From JAITVB01 sp031553805 (GTDB lineage Bacteria; Bacteroidota; Bacteroidia; Bacteroidales; Rikenellaceae), in contig JAVBLC010000018.1 in assembly GCA_031553805.1 (NCBI GenBank), positions 14,201 through 78,200 on the forward strand: a stretch of 64,000 nt of DNA, in the 5' to 3' direction. The notes under the pieces were generated by a model. The model was not told the DNA's origin, made no database searches, and saw only the letters and a list, made by a program, of their open reading frames with translations. Below, piece after piece: positions 1 to 8,810 of the stretch (the first letter of the stretch is position 1; each line of letters opens with the position of its first letter). A program made the translations under genes and the position numbers.

Positions 1-282
1 ATCGACGACCGCGACCCGTGGGCGGTGAAGTTTATCGGTATCTCGCTGATCGTCCCCGACAAGTACAAGCCCGAATACCGTTTCGTGCCGGAATGGCTGG
101 GGAACCACACGTTTGCCGTGACGCCGGACGACAAGAACAGCTACGAGTTTATGCTTATCGTCGGTTGGTCGGAAGGGGTGGTTTATAACAACAAGGCTGA
201 TTTCAATGCGTATGCTGAGAAGACGTCGTTGGAGTATAATAATCCTGTTGTACCGCAGTTTGTAAAGCAGGAAAAGAAATAG
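1..282 (+). CDS. C-terminal part of a possible DUF4861 protein (5' end outside window)
   Basis: The reading frame is open from the first base, so the gene begins upstream of the window; about 93 residues are visible. The fragment is rich in aromatic and charged residues (around EYRFVPEWLGNHTF and IVGWSEGVVYNN) and ends in a lysine-rich tail. The layout of the last 45 residues resembles the C-terminus of DUF4861 proteins, which in Bacteroidota often accompany pectin-degrading enzymes; pectate lyases of two families lie further on. The assignment is a weak resemblance from memory. An R3-like motif and repeat copy R1-A follow the stop codon. Confidence 0.5.
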   Translation: MDDRDPWAVKFIGISLIVPDKYKPEYRFVPEWLGNHTFAVTPDDKNSYEFMLIVGWSEGVVYNNKADFNAYAEKTSLEYNNPVVPQFVKQEKK

Positions 283-308
283 GTGCGTCACCACGCGGGG
301 AGATTTTT
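282..308 (+). repeat. R3-like motif (GTGCGT-type GC core plus GGAGATTTTT)
   Basis: Directly after the stop codon the sequence reads ggtgcgtcaccacgcgggg followed by agattttt. Related strings occur at 28893-28918, 46480-46541, 46682-46708 and 60741-60765. Always at gene ends or between genes. Confidence 0.4.
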
Positions 309-321
309 CTGAGTAAAGGGA

Positions 322-492
322 GTCTCAGGAAAGCAAAGCTTTCCCAAAAAGTTTTTGCGGCGCTTTTTATAAAAAGCGCCAGTACCCTCGGCCTAGCCAA
401 TGCGCGGAGGCCAACGCTCTCAGAGATTTTTATGCAAGAACCGGCCCCTTAGAGGTTGCCTCCCAATGTATAAATCTCCTGTGCGCGGGCCA
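322..492 (+). repeat. Intergenic repeat R1, copy A
   Basis: Module 1 is a palindrome (ggaaagc aaa gctttcc, 328-345). Module 3 is the palindrome ggcgctttttataaaaagcgcc (359-380). Module 4 is an inverted pair, agagatttttatgc (422-435) and a worn partner near 465-479. The copy ends in gggcc like copies F and G. It lies in the same sense as the upstream plus-strand gene, directly 3' of it. Confidence 0.75.
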
Positions 493-496
493 AAAA

Positions 497-532
497 ATAA
501 AACCCGGCGGGCTTTTGCCCACCGGGTTTTAT
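497..532. terminator. Bidirectional intrinsic terminator
   Basis: Sixteen-base arms (497-512 and 517-532) pair with one G-T wobble around a TTTT loop, with A/T runs on both outer sides. It can end the plus-strand partial gene and the minus-strand DUF5684 region. Confidence 0.7.
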
Positions 533-557
533 CTTGAATTTTAGTTCTGACGACGAC

Positions 558-1050
558 TTACAGGTAAGCCGCCCCCTCCGGCAGTGGGGCCCGGTAGTGG
601 TTTTTGTTGTCAAAGGCCAGGATTGCCCAGAAGATGGCCGGCATCAGTATCAACCCCAATCCGAATCACTTGATGTAACCGAATGCCTCGGCCAGGGCGA
701 AATAAATCCTGAACTCGTAGACAATTCCAACGATGAGCGTCGCAAAACACAGTGCGCCGAAGAGTACGAGCGCAGCTTCCACCGACGCTCCGTGCTCTTG
801 TAATACCGCAAAATAGAGGAACGCCCCGGTGGTCAGCAGCGGCAGCACGATCCACCACACGAGCCAAACCATCGGTTTGCCCACGATCGTAGCATCACCA
901 CGCTAGCGTAGATGGGAATAAGCCCCTCCCATCCCCGTCGGCCGGCCTTGACATAAATCCGCCAGGCACAGACGAGCATAAAGAGGATGAGCAGCAGGCC
1001 GAACCCTCAGTAAAAGAACATAAATGGCCACAAGTGGACGAGGATTTCTT
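558..1050 (-). pseudogene. Decayed second copy of the DUF5684 membrane protein
   Basis: Translating the minus strand across frames gives pieces that align with the intact neighbour: CAWRIYVKAGRRGWEGLIPIY matches CMWRIFTKMGRQGWEGIIPIY, GKPMVWLVWWIVLPL matches KKPMIWLLWLLLPL, and FGLGLILMPAIFWAILAFDN matches FTLGLILLGVVFWGILAFDN. The frame is broken by a TGA after the first membrane segment, a frameshift near 880-900, and a second TGA after EAFGYIK. The order is preserved, so this is a tandem duplicate that lost function. It lacks the proline/alanine-rich tail of the intact gene. The start is approximate. No single long frame exists here, so gene callers would miss it or report a 72-codon piece at 666-884. 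Confidence 0.8.
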
Positions 1051-1065
1051 CCCTCTCGCGTTCCT

Positions 1066-1674
1066 TTATGCTTCGCCGTCGCCTCTTGAGATTTCCGAAA
1101 CGTCAGCGGCTGCGCGTGGTTGCGGAGTTTCAACGGCTTTCGGCGCCTCAGGAATTTCGGGAGCTTTGGGCGTTTCGGGCGCAGCTTCCGCCGGTGCCAG
1201 TTGGCCGGGCGCGGTAAACTGGTTGTTGTCAAAGGCCAGGATACCCCAGAACACAACGCCCAGCAGGATCAGCCCCAGGGTAAACCACACGCTGTAGCCG
1301 AACGACACCGATAAGGTATTGTAAAGCTTGATCGCGAAAACAAGAGAAACGATCGCCGCCGCAAAAAACAGCAGCGCAACCAGCCCGAATCCGCCCATTG
1401 CAGCGGCAGACCCGCTGGTCGCCATGGCGATAGCTCCGGCCAGATAAAAAGGCATCACGGCCAGCGGCAACAATAGCCACAGCAGCCAGATCATCGGCTT
1501 CTTCAATGTCTGTAGCAGCACGACCATGTTGTAAATGGGAATAATTCCCTCCCAGCCCTGGCGGCCCATCTTGGTGAAAATGCGCCACATACAGATGAAC
1601 ATAAAGACAATCACCGCCATGTAGAAGAACCAGTAGGTGATCAAAAGCGAAGCAATAATGTTGGTAGGATCCAT
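1066..1674 (-). CDS. DUF5684 family membrane protein
   Basis: A 202-residue protein with about four hydrophobic segments (roughly residues 8-30, 60-80, 92-112 and 130-148) and the family-like segment GRQGWEGIIPIYN after the first helix. The last 50 residues are a Pro/Ala/Glu-rich low-complexity tail that is probably exposed. The function of DUF5684 proteins is unknown; they resemble signal-peptidase-linked or DUF805-like small integral membrane proteins. The ATG start is followed at once by the first hydrophobic segment. A degenerate copy sits directly downstream. A near-match to the -7 box (TATCTTCG on the minus strand) lies upstream, in an AT-rich stretch. Confidence 0.75.
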   Translation of the reverse strand: MDPTNIIASLLITYWFFYMAVIVFMFICMWRIFTKMGRQGWEGIIPIYNMVVLLQTLKKPMIWLLWLLLPLAVMPFYLAGAIAMATSGSAAAMGGFGLVALLFFAAAIVSLVFAIKLYNTLSVSFGYSVWFTLGLILLGVVFWGILAFDNNQFTAPGQLAPAEAAPETPKAPEIPEAPKAVETPQPRAAADVSEISRGDGEA

Positions 1675-1779
1675 ATTGTTAAAAAATTTTTGGTGAATGA
1701 TTTGATTCGAAGATATGTATTTTTTGAAAAACTACGGTGGAAAGTTTCAACATTTTTTCAGGAGCGGTTGGCGAAAACA

Positions 1780-1820
1780 CGAGAGCACCCCGGGACAACG
1801 GTTGTCCCGGGGTGCTCTCG
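1780..1820 (-). terminator. Terminator of the V-type ATPase operon
   Basis: Two perfect 20-base arms (1780-1799 and 1801-1820) around a single central base form a 41-nt palindrome 46 nt past the stop of the last operon gene. A T-rich stretch follows on the minus strand. Confidence 0.75.
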
Positions 1821-1866
1821 TTCTCTCCGCAAGGCGCCGTTTGCACGGGCTCAGGTGAAGAAAGGC

Positions 1867-2313
1867 TTACAGTGCGAGGTTGATCAGGAAGACGCCCGCG
1901 ATCGCCAGAATGGCGTAGAGTTCAGGGAATGCAGCCAGGATCAGCGTGTTGGCAAACACGTTGTGGCCGTTACTCATCGCCGCGATCCCGTTGGCACACA
2001 ACTGGCCCTGGCGGACGCTGCTGAAGAAGCCCACGAACCCCATCAACAAGCCTGCGCCGAGGATTCCTGCCGCCTGCAACATGGTGATGTCGGGCGTCAG
2101 CTTCGACGAAACCATGAAGTAGCTTACGAACCCGTAGAGGCCCTGGCTGCCCGGCATCGCACAAAGGATCATGTAGCTGCCGAAAGCCGAACTGTTTTTT
2201 TTCAGGGCGCCCACCGCGGCATTTCCGCTGATCGTCACTCCGTAGGAGCTGCCGACCCCCGAAAGTCCCACCATGAAGGCGATCCCGATGTAGGCAATTA
2301 CAATAGGTGTCAT
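1867..2313 (-). CDS. ntpK: V-type ATP synthase subunit K (rotor proteolipid)
   Basis: This 148-residue protein is a tandem proteolipid of four transmembrane helices that forms the membrane rotor ring. The two hairpins are GVGSSYGVTISGNAAVGAL (about 19-37) and FFSSVRQGQLCANGIAAM (about 96-113). Relative to Enterococcus hirae NtpK, the Na+ ligand set appears kept: Ser56 and Gln57 in PGSQGLYGF, Gln102 in RQGQ, and Glu131 in FPELYAIL (hirae Thr64, Gln65, Gln110, Glu139). This suggests a Na+-translocating enzyme; that coupling is inference from residue matching. It is the last gene of the operon, 41 nt after subunit I, and is followed by a strong hairpin. Confidence 0.92.
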   Translation of the reverse strand: MTPIVIAYIGIAFMVGLSGVGSSYGVTISGNAAVGALKKNSSAFGSYMILCAMPGSQGLYGFVSYFMVSSKLTPDITMLQAAGILGAGLLMGFVGFFSSVRQGQLCANGIAAMSNGHNVFANTLILAAFPELYAILAIAGVFLINLAL

Positions 2314-2354
2314 AGATTTGAAATTTTAGTTAAACATTTTTATGGTTTTTGTTT

Positions 2355-4166
2355 TCATGTTCTTTTAAGCGGTTCAAACCCACGGTTGCCTGCCTCGAAC
2401 CCGGCGTTTTTGTAAAACTCGACGAATGTCAAACGCAGCGGGTGAACAAACGCGCTGAGCGTACTCATAAAGATGGTCAGCCCCTGGCCGATGGCCAGGA
2501 TAATGAGCATCACCAATTGTTTGACGATAATGATGTCGGGGCTCATTCCCATGGCCAGCCGGTTGAACACCAGGGCCAGGATCCCGCCCGAGATGCCCAG
2601 GGCGAAGAGACGGATATAAGAGAGCACGTCGCCCACGAATCCCGTCACGTCGTTGTAGGTGTTCCATAGCCCTGCGCCGAGGTTGACCAGCGGGTTTTTG
2701 CCCGGCGAATTCATGAAGAGCATCATGAACAACCCCACGCCGGTGACCGCGTAAAAAGCGACCGACGAGATCGTATAACCCGTTACGCCTGTCCGGGGCA
2801 AAAGCATGGCGGCCAACACCGAGACAATGACGGTCATCCATCCCAGGGTCGGGAAGATATATTTCACCCCCTGGGTCTTGGCGATCAGTACGGTTTTAAG
2901 CGACATCGCATAGAGCAGTTGGATGACTCCCAGCCCGATCGAGATCGGGAACAGGAGCTCAGGCGTGAGGAAATAGTCCTTCAGGCCGGCAAAGATGGGC
3001 TGTTCTGCCAATGGAATACCGCAGACATTACCTGTGATCAGGCCGAAGAATATGGTCGAGATGCCGCACAGCAGGACCAGCTTTATAATGGGGCGCATCG
3101 CCGGTTTTACCTTGCGGTAAAGGAGCAGGGCGGCCACGGCGTAGATCAGTCCGTAACCGGCATCGGCCAGGCAGAAGCCGAAAAAGAGCATATAGAACGG
3201 TGCGAAATAGGCCGTCAGGTCGATCGTTCCGTACTTCGGCAGCGCATAAAGGCTGCCGATCACCTCGAACAGGCTGGCAAACGCGTTGTTTTTCAATAGT
3301 ACCGGCGGATCGTCCTCCTGGGTCGGTTCGTCCTTGAAAAAGATCACCGCGGGATGTGTGTCGAGGAAAGCGTCGACCTGTTGCGCGGTTTCTTTCGTTG
3401 CCCAGCCGGTCATCACCGCCAGCGAGCCGTCGGCTTCGCGCGCGGTGGTTTTCGACACGCGGCTCAGGTGCAACTCTGCATGGAGTTCATCGCCGAGGGT
3501 GCCCAATCCGGACATGCCTTCGGCACAGCGTTCGAGGGTCGCTTCCACGTCCTTACGCTCGCGTAGCAGCCCGATCACTTCGAGTTCTTTGTCGGCCTGC
3601 GAAGCCACGGGGGCTTTGACGCTCAGCGCTTCAATCGCCAGGGGCGCCGATTCGGGGGTGGTCACCACTACGAAATAAACCATTCCGTCGACTTCCGAAA
3701 CAAGATTTACAATGTACTCTTCCTCCCACTTGGGCGAATGATTCTCGAAATCCTTGGCATAGGTGGTAAAGAAATGGAGGCAAACCCCTTGTTTTTCCAA
3801 GGCATGGATCGACGCGGCCGGAAAATCGCCCCACGGGGCCAGCTCAGCGATCTCTTTCGTCAGCCGGCCGATAGTTTGGTCGATCGCTTCGATGCGGGCC
3901 GAAGCCTCGACGTAACGGTCGAGGGTTTCGCGGGCCGAGCCGAAAGGTGTCACCGTCTGGCGGGTTTTCTCCTTCAGGCGTTTGCCCAGATCTTTCACAG
4001 CCCGGGCCTGGCATTCGGCGTCGGCCAGCAGTTGGCGTTCGCGCTCGTCGGGCGTCCATTGGCCCGAATCGATGTCGACCAGCCCCAGTTCCTGCAATTG
4101 GCTCAGGAACGCTTGGCTCTCCGTGTGGTGAAGCACGAAGCTGTATTTCATCATCGGTACGATCAT
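2355..4166 (-). CDS. ntpI: V-type ATP synthase subunit I (a-subunit, stator)
   Basis: A 603-residue protein. The N-terminal half (about 1-300) is hydrophilic and helical and should be the cytoplasmic stator arm. The C-terminal half carries about seven or eight membrane helices, including the PKYGTIDLTAYFAPFYMLFFGF segment region and a late helix with VLSYIRLFALG, the part that carries the conserved arginine facing the proteolipid ring. Length is a little below the usual 620-660. The start overlaps the end of subunit D by 4 nt, so the two are translationally coupled; a second Met four residues later is an alternative start. Confidence 0.93.
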   Translation of the reverse strand: MIVPMMKYSFVLHHTESQAFLSQLQELGLVDIDSGQWTPDERERQLLADAECQARAVKDLGKRLKEKTRQTVTPFGSARETLDRYVEASARIEAIDQTIGRLTKEIAELAPWGDFPAASIHALEKQGVCLHFFTTYAKDFENHSPKWEEEYIVNLVSEVDGMVYFVVVTTPESAPLAIEALSVKAPVASQADKELEVIGLLRERKDVEATLERCAEGMSGLGTLGDELHAELHLSRVSKTTAREADGSLAVMTGWATKETAQQVDAFLDTHPAVIFFKDEPTQEDDPPVLLKNNAFASLFEVIGSLYALPKYGTIDLTAYFAPFYMLFFGFCLADAGYGLIYAVAALLLYRKVKPAMRPIIKLVLLCGISTIFFGLITGNVCGIPLAEQPIFAGLKDYFLTPELLFPISIGLGVIQLLYAMSLKTVLIAKTQGVKYIFPTLGWMTVIVSVLAAMLLPRTGVTGYTISSVAFYAVTGVGLFMMLFMNSPGKNPLVNLGAGLWNTYNDVTGFVGDVLSYIRLFALGISGGILALVFNRLAMGMSPDIIIVKQLVMLIILAIGQGLTIFMSTLSAFVHPLRLTFVEFYKNAGFEAGNRGFEPLKRT

Positions 4167-4768
4167 ACGGCGTCCTCCTCCATATTTTCCTGACGGGTTT
4201 TCACGATCTTCTGCGCCGATTTCGAAAGGTTTTCCTCGTCTTCCAGGAAACGCTTGATTCGCAGAATAGCATCCTGATAACCAGGTATTTGCACCTTTTC
4301 GTAGAGGTTCACTTTCTGGGTGGTCTTCTTGCGGGCGTGGTCGAGCAACTGGGTGCGGCGGTTATGGAACTCGTATTCGAGCCCCAGTTTGGCCAGCCGT
4401 TTGAGCAGGTTGACCCCGTCGGCGATCCAGATCGGCGAACTGAAAATGTCATACGGTTTTTGCGCGAAAACCACTTCGTCGAGCACGGGGATTGCCACCC
4501 CGGCGATCTTTTTGTGGCTCATCTTCACGGCTTCGACCCGCAGTAGTTCGGGGTCGAACTCACCCCACAGTGCAACCATATAATCGTACTGTGCAGCCAA
4601 CTCTTCCAACTGTCGGACATATTCCGCTGCTGTGTCCTTGGCACGCTTTACCTCCAGGCGTAGCGCCGACTCCTTGCTCTTGATCGTGGGCAGGGCGCGG
4701 GTGCGGACCTTGAGTTGCTTGTTCAGCTCGGCCAGCGACGTTTTATTGAATTGAAACTTTATAGCCAT
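4163..4768 (-). CDS. ntpD: V-type ATP synthase subunit D (central shaft)
   Basis: A 201-residue, mostly helical protein expected to form the antiparallel coiled coil of the central shaft turning inside the A3B3 head. The N-terminus (NKTSLAELNKQLKVRTRALP, about 7-26) matches the start of the family, and long heptad-like stretches rich in Leu, Lys and Glu run through both ends. It follows subunit B after 36 nt and overlaps subunit I by 4 nt. No gene for the usual shaft partner, subunit F, is present in the operon. Confidence 0.92.
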   Translation of the reverse strand: MAIKFQFNKTSLAELNKQLKVRTRALPTIKSKESALRLEVKRAKDTAAEYVRQLEELAAQYDYMVALWGEFDPELLRVEAVKMSHKKIAGVAIPVLDEVVFAQKPYDIFSSPIWIADGVNLLKRLAKLGLEYEFHNRRTQLLDHARKKTTQKVNLYEKVQIPGYQDAILRIKRFLEDEENLSKSAQKIVKTRQENMEEDAV

Positions 4769-4804
4769 ATTGTCAGCGGTAATTCCACCGGCGGTTCGGG
4801 ATCA

Positions 4805-6130
4805 TTAAGCCCGGAACCGCCCGTAGCGTTGCACGAATTCGTCCTTGATCGCCACTTCGGCCGGCGAGAAGTATTTCCCGAAGAGATACCACGCCTCGTT
4901 CAACATCTGTTCGATGTCGATGTTGACGTCGATGGCGAGCAGTTTTTCGGAATAGTCCTTCGCAAAGGCCAGGGCGCGTTCGTCGTAGTCGGTGAGGTCG
5001 AAACCGTTCTCGAGCTTCGTTTTGGCGTTGGCCGCGTCGGCGTAGAGGCGCACGGCGGCATTCATCACCTGCGGATGGTCTTCACGGGTCTTTTTGCCGA
5101 TCACGAGTTGTTTCAGGCGCGAAAGGCTGCGGAACGGGTCGACGATCACTTTCCCGGTGTCCGAGTCGGTGCGCAGGAACAGCTGCCCCTCGGTGATATA
5201 CCCCGTGTTGTCGGGCACGGCGTGGGTGATGTCGCCCCCCGAGAGGGTCGTCACCGCGATGATCGTGATCGAGCCCCCGTTGGGCAACTGCACCGCCTTT
5301 TCGTAGATCTTCGCCAGGTCGGAGTAGAGCGAACCCGGCATACTGTCCTTCGACGGGATCTGGTCCATACGGTTCGACACGATAGCCAGCGCATCCGAGT
5401 AGAGCGTCATGTCGGTCAGCAGTACGAGCACCTTTTCGCCTTTGTCGACGGCAAAATATTCGGCTGCCGTGAGCGCCATGTCGGGCACCAGCAGACGTTC
5501 CACCGGCGGGTTTTCGGTCGTGTTCACAAAGCTCACGATGCGGTCCAACGCCCCGGCGTTCTCAAAAATGTTCTTGAAGAACAAAAAGTCGTCGTTGGTG
5601 AGGCCCATCCCGCCGAGGATGATCTTGTCGGCTTTGGCCCTCAGGGCCACCATCGCCATCACCTGGTTGTAAGGCTGGTCGGGGTCGGCGAAGAAAGGGA
5701 TCTTCTGTCCGGTCACGATCGTGTTGTTGAGGTCGATCCCGGCGATCCCGGTAGCGATCAGCTCCGAGGGCTGGATGCGCTTATAGGGGTTCACCGTCGG
5801 GCCGCCGATCTCGCGCACCTCGCCCTCGACCGCCGGGCCGCCGTAGATCGGGTCGCCGTAGGCGTTGAAGAAGCGCCCGGCCAACTCGTCGCTCACGCGC
5901 AACGTGGGTGGTTCGCCGCGGAATACCACCTCCGAGTTTGTGGCGATATTCTCCGTCCCGGCAAACACTTGCAGCGTCACCTGGTCGCCGTTGAGTTTCA
6001 CCACCTGGGCCAGTTTGCCGCCCACGGTGGCCAACTCGTCGTTCGTCACGCCCGTGGCCCGCAGGGTAACGGTTGCTTTGGTGATGTTTTCGATTTTGGT
6101 ATATATCTTCTGAAAAGCTTTGGTTTCCAT
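4805..6130 (-). CDS. ntpB: V-type ATP synthase subunit B (non-catalytic head)
   Basis: A 441-residue protein of the alpha/beta ATPase fold without a Walker A lysine motif, as expected for the regulatory B subunit. Visible family features are an N-terminal beta-barrel (about 1-75), a linker region with PYKRIQPSELIATGIAGID, and the segment SGGDITHAVPDNTGYITEGQ, which in relatives lies at the nucleotide interface. It is 18 nt downstream of the A subunit and 36 nt upstream of D. Length is slightly shorter than the typical 460 residues. Confidence 0.94.
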   Translation of the reverse strand: METKAFQKIYTKIENITKATVTLRATGVTNDELATVGGKLAQVVKLNGDQVTLQVFAGTENIATNSEVVFRGEPPTLRVSDELAGRFFNAYGDPIYGGPAVEGEVREIGGPTVNPYKRIQPSELIATGIAGIDLNNTIVTGQKIPFFADPDQPYNQVMAMVALRAKADKIILGGMGLTNDDFLFFKNIFENAGALDRIVSFVNTTENPPVERLLVPDMALTAAEYFAVDKGEKVLVLLTDMTLYSDALAIVSNRMDQIPSKDSMPGSLYSDLAKIYEKAVQLPNGGSITIIAVTTLSGGDITHAVPDNTGYITEGQLFLRTDSDTGKVIVDPFRSLSRLKQLVIGKKTREDHPQVMNAAVRLYADAANAKTKLENGFDLTDYDERALAFAKDYSEKLLAIDVNIDIEQMLNEAWYLFGKYFSPAEVAIKDEFVQRYGRFRA

Positions 6131-6148
6131 AACTTCTTATTTATTTCG

Positions 6149-7906
6149 TCATTTCGCTTCCTGGGCCGATACCATCTCGTCGATCTGCCGTTTGTAATCG
6201 TAGTATTTTTCGCTTTCAAACGCCGCGTAGTTCATCTGTTTGAAGAGGTTGATCAGTCCCTTGAAGAAGACCGAGCAGTCTTCAAAACCGGCGTAGGCGA
6301 ACTTGCGGTCGCAGATGGCCAGGATCATCTTGAACATAAAGCGCTGGCGGGCCATCGAGGTGTTCGCGTCGATCGCGTCGAAGGCATCCTGTTGCAGGAA
6401 GACGAAGTCGATCAGTTCTGATTTCCAGTAACGGTCGTGGTAGTCGATCGGTACTCCGTCGTCGCCGAGGATGTTGATCTGTTCGTAGGCTTCCTTGCCG
6501 CGCAAAACGATCGTCTTGCCGCGCATCACCGTGTCTACCCAGTCGAGTTCGACCGTTTCGTCGAGGAAGTTGCGGATCTCGGGGTATTCGAGGTATTTCG
6601 AGTAGCTGTCCAGCGGGTCGATTGCCGGATAGCGCTTGCTGTCTGCACGTTGTTGCGACAGGGCGTAGAAACAGCGGGCGGCTTTTTTGGTCGACTCGGT
6701 CACCGGCTCCTTGAGGTTCCCCCCGGCGGGCGACACGGTGCCGATGAAGGTCACTGACCCCGTCGCCCCGTTGTTGAGGTGTACGTGTCCCGCACGGGCA
6801 TAGAAGTTCGAAATGATCGCCGGCAAGTCCATCGGGAAAGCGTCCTGTCCGGGCAGCTCTTCGAGGCGGTTCGACATTTCGCGCAACGCCTGGGCCCAAC
6901 GCGAGGTCGAGTCGGCCAGGATCAGCACCTTGAGTCCCATCGCGCGGTAGTATTCGCCGAGGGTCATCCCGGTGTAGACCGATGCTTCGCGGGCGGCTAC
7001 GGGCATATTCGACGTGTTGCAGATGATCGTCGTGCGCTCCATCAGCTTATACCCTGTACGGGGGTCTTCCAGATGGGGGAACTCTGCAAAAATTTCCACC
7101 ACCTCATTCGCACGCTCGCCGCAAGCGATCATGATGATCACGTCGGCGTCGGCCTGTTTCGAGATGGCGTGCTGCAACACGGTTTTGCCAGCCCCGAACG
7201 GCCCGGGGATGAAGCCCGTACCGCCGTCGGCGATGGGGTTGAACGTGTCGATCGCCCGCACACCCGTTTCCATGATGCGGTAGGGTCGCGGTTTCTCCTT
7301 GTAGGCGCCGATGGCCAGCTTGGCAGGCCACTTCTGGATCATCGTCACGTTGTGCTCTTTGCCTTGTGCATCGACGAGCACGGCCACCGTGTCGGTGATC
7401 TTGTAGTTGCCTTCTTTTACAATGCTTTTGACCGTATAGCTGCCCGCCATCGCGAAAGGCACCATGATCTTGTGCTTGATCCACTTTTCGGTTACTTCGC
7501 CCAGCCAATCTCCCGCACTGACCTTGTCCCCGCTTTGGGCCAACGGCACAAAGTCCCACGTGCTTTCGTAGTCGAGCGGATCGGTTGCGCAGCCGCGTTC
7601 GATGAAAAGCTTCTTCATCTGGGCCAGGTCGTTCTGCAACCCGTCGTAGTTGCGCGAAAGGATGCCCGGACCGAGGGTCACCTCGAACAGGTGGCCTTCG
7701 AATTCGACGTTGTCACCGACCTTCATGCCGCGGGTCGAGTCAAAGACCTGGATGTAGACCTTCTCGCCGATGATCTTGATCACCTCGGCCATCACCCGCA
7801 GGTCGCCGAGGAGCACGTAGCAGATTTCGTTCTGTCCCACCGGCCCATTCGCTCTGACCGTCAATAGGTTGGCGGTGATGCCGGTAATTTGCCCTGTTGT
7901 CTTCAT
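6149..7906 (-). CDS. ntpA: V-type ATP synthase catalytic subunit A
   Basis: A 585-residue catalytic head subunit. The Walker A loop GPFGAGKT is at residues 235-242; an acidic EFPHLEDP-type region follows, and the family-specific non-homologous insert lies between about 110 and 190, before the nucleotide domain. It hydrolyses or makes ATP at the A/B interface of the cytoplasmic head. It begins 6 nt after DUF2764 and is followed 18 nt later by B, so it is in the middle of a tight operon. Confidence 0.96.
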   Translation of the reverse strand: MKTTGQITGITANLLTVRANGPVGQNEICYVLLGDLRVMAEVIKIIGEKVYIQVFDSTRGMKVGDNVEFEGHLFEVTLGPGILSRNYDGLQNDLAQMKKLFIERGCATDPLDYESTWDFVPLAQSGDKVSAGDWLGEVTEKWIKHKIMVPFAMAGSYTVKSIVKEGNYKITDTVAVLVDAQGKEHNVTMIQKWPAKLAIGAYKEKPRPYRIMETGVRAIDTFNPIADGGTGFIPGPFGAGKTVLQHAISKQADADVIIMIACGERANEVVEIFAEFPHLEDPRTGYKLMERTTIICNTSNMPVAAREASVYTGMTLGEYYRAMGLKVLILADSTSRWAQALREMSNRLEELPGQDAFPMDLPAIISNFYARAGHVHLNNGATGSVTFIGTVSPAGGNLKEPVTESTKKAARCFYALSQQRADSKRYPAIDPLDSYSKYLEYPEIRNFLDETVELDWVDTVMRGKTIVLRGKEAYEQINILGDDGVPIDYHDRYWKSELIDFVFLQQDAFDAIDANTSMARQRFMFKMILAICDRKFAYAGFEDCSVFFKGLINLFKQMNYAAFESEKYYDYKRQIDEMVSAQEAK

Positions 7907-7912
7907 AAATTC

Positions 7913-8803
7913 TTATCTTTTTTCTTCATTTTCGGGTTGGTCCTCGCCGGGTTCCACGATGCCCGATTGGGCGGGAATCCCCGACAGGTCGGCGATGAGC
8001 CGTTCGAACATCGTCCGGCCCACCTCTTTGTCCAGCGCCATCCAGCGGTGGATGATATTGATCTTTACGCAGTAGGCCAGTACTTTGTCGAGTGTGAAAT
8101 ATTCGAATACGGTCAGTTCGTCGGCCGTGTCCCAACGCAGGGCGTCGAGACGGCGTTCCTTGTCGACCATGTTGGTTTCGTCGAGGATGTGGAAGAGTTG
8201 GTCGAGGTAATCGATTTCGTTCTTCAGTCCGAAATCCGTCGCCGAACTGCGGGCCAACAGCGTTTCGATCTCGCCCTGTCCGACCAGTTCGGGAGCGATC
8301 TCGCGCTCCTGGGCGCGGGCCGTGATCGCGGCGCAGACGTTGCGCAGCGTGCGATCGAAAGCGTACCACGTCCGCACGAAACCGTTCGGCGAAGCCTCCA
8401 TCCGCTCATAGTAGCGGCTCCAGAGCGTCTTTTCGATCGGTTGCTCAGTGTCAATCTCCTCGTCGTTTTCGTCGGTCGCGTCGCCCTTTTTGCTGCGGTA
8501 TGCCGCCAGCACTTCCGTCACATACGCAGGCAGGCAACCCGGCTCCTCGGTGGTTTGCCCGACTGCCTCGCGCAACTCCGTTTCTGAGAGGTTGCCCAGC
8601 GCCGAAAAATTATTCTTTCCCGCAAGCAGGGCGATCAGGTTCGCCACGTCGTAGAAAAAATAAAATTCACGCAGCACCTCGGCGTCGGCAGGCGTCAGGT
8701 CGCCGGCGATCTCATCGCGCAGGGCCACGGCGTCGAAACCTTTCGCTTCGGCATCGGCTTGCAACTCGCGGAGTCCGGCGATCAGGCAATGGTATTGCGC
8801 CAT
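7913..8803 (-). CDS. DUF2764 family protein, candidate V-ATPase subunit
   Basis: A 296-residue soluble protein encoded between E and A with 6-7 nt gaps. The N-terminus (MAQYHCLIAGLRELQADA) and overall acidic, helical composition match DUF2764, a family found inside V-type ATPase operons of Bacteroidota and Chlamydiae. Those operons lack a recognisable subunit C (AC39-like), so DUF2764 is often thought to take that place at the collar between head and rotor; that role is inference. The C-terminus ends in a charged Glu/Asn-rich tail that is probably disordered. Confidence 0.88.
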   Translation of the reverse strand: MAQYHCLIAGLRELQADAEAKGFDAVALRDEIAGDLTPADAEVLREFYFFYDVANLIALLAGKNNFSALGNLSETELREAVGQTTEEPGCLPAYVTEVLAAYRSKKGDATDENDEEIDTEQPIEKTLWSRYYERMEASPNGFVRTWYAFDRTLRNVCAAITARAQEREIAPELVGQGEIETLLARSSATDFGLKNEIDYLDQLFHILDETNMVDKERRLDALRWDTADELTVFEYFTLDKVLAYCVKINIIHRWMALDKEVGRTMFERLIADLSGIPAQSGIVEPGEDQPENEEKR

Positions 8804-8810
8804 AACCCGC

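Noticed and set aside
322..492. Short protein genes within R1 (frames reading LALFIKSAA)
   Set aside because: The frames arise from the palindrome gctttttataaaaagc in both orientations and are not kept in one register across copies.
4715..6421. 568-codon plus-strand frame opposite the V-ATPase B subunit
   Set aside because: His/Val/Arg/Gly-rich antisense shadow of ntpB, ntpA and ntpD, which are clear genes on the other strand.
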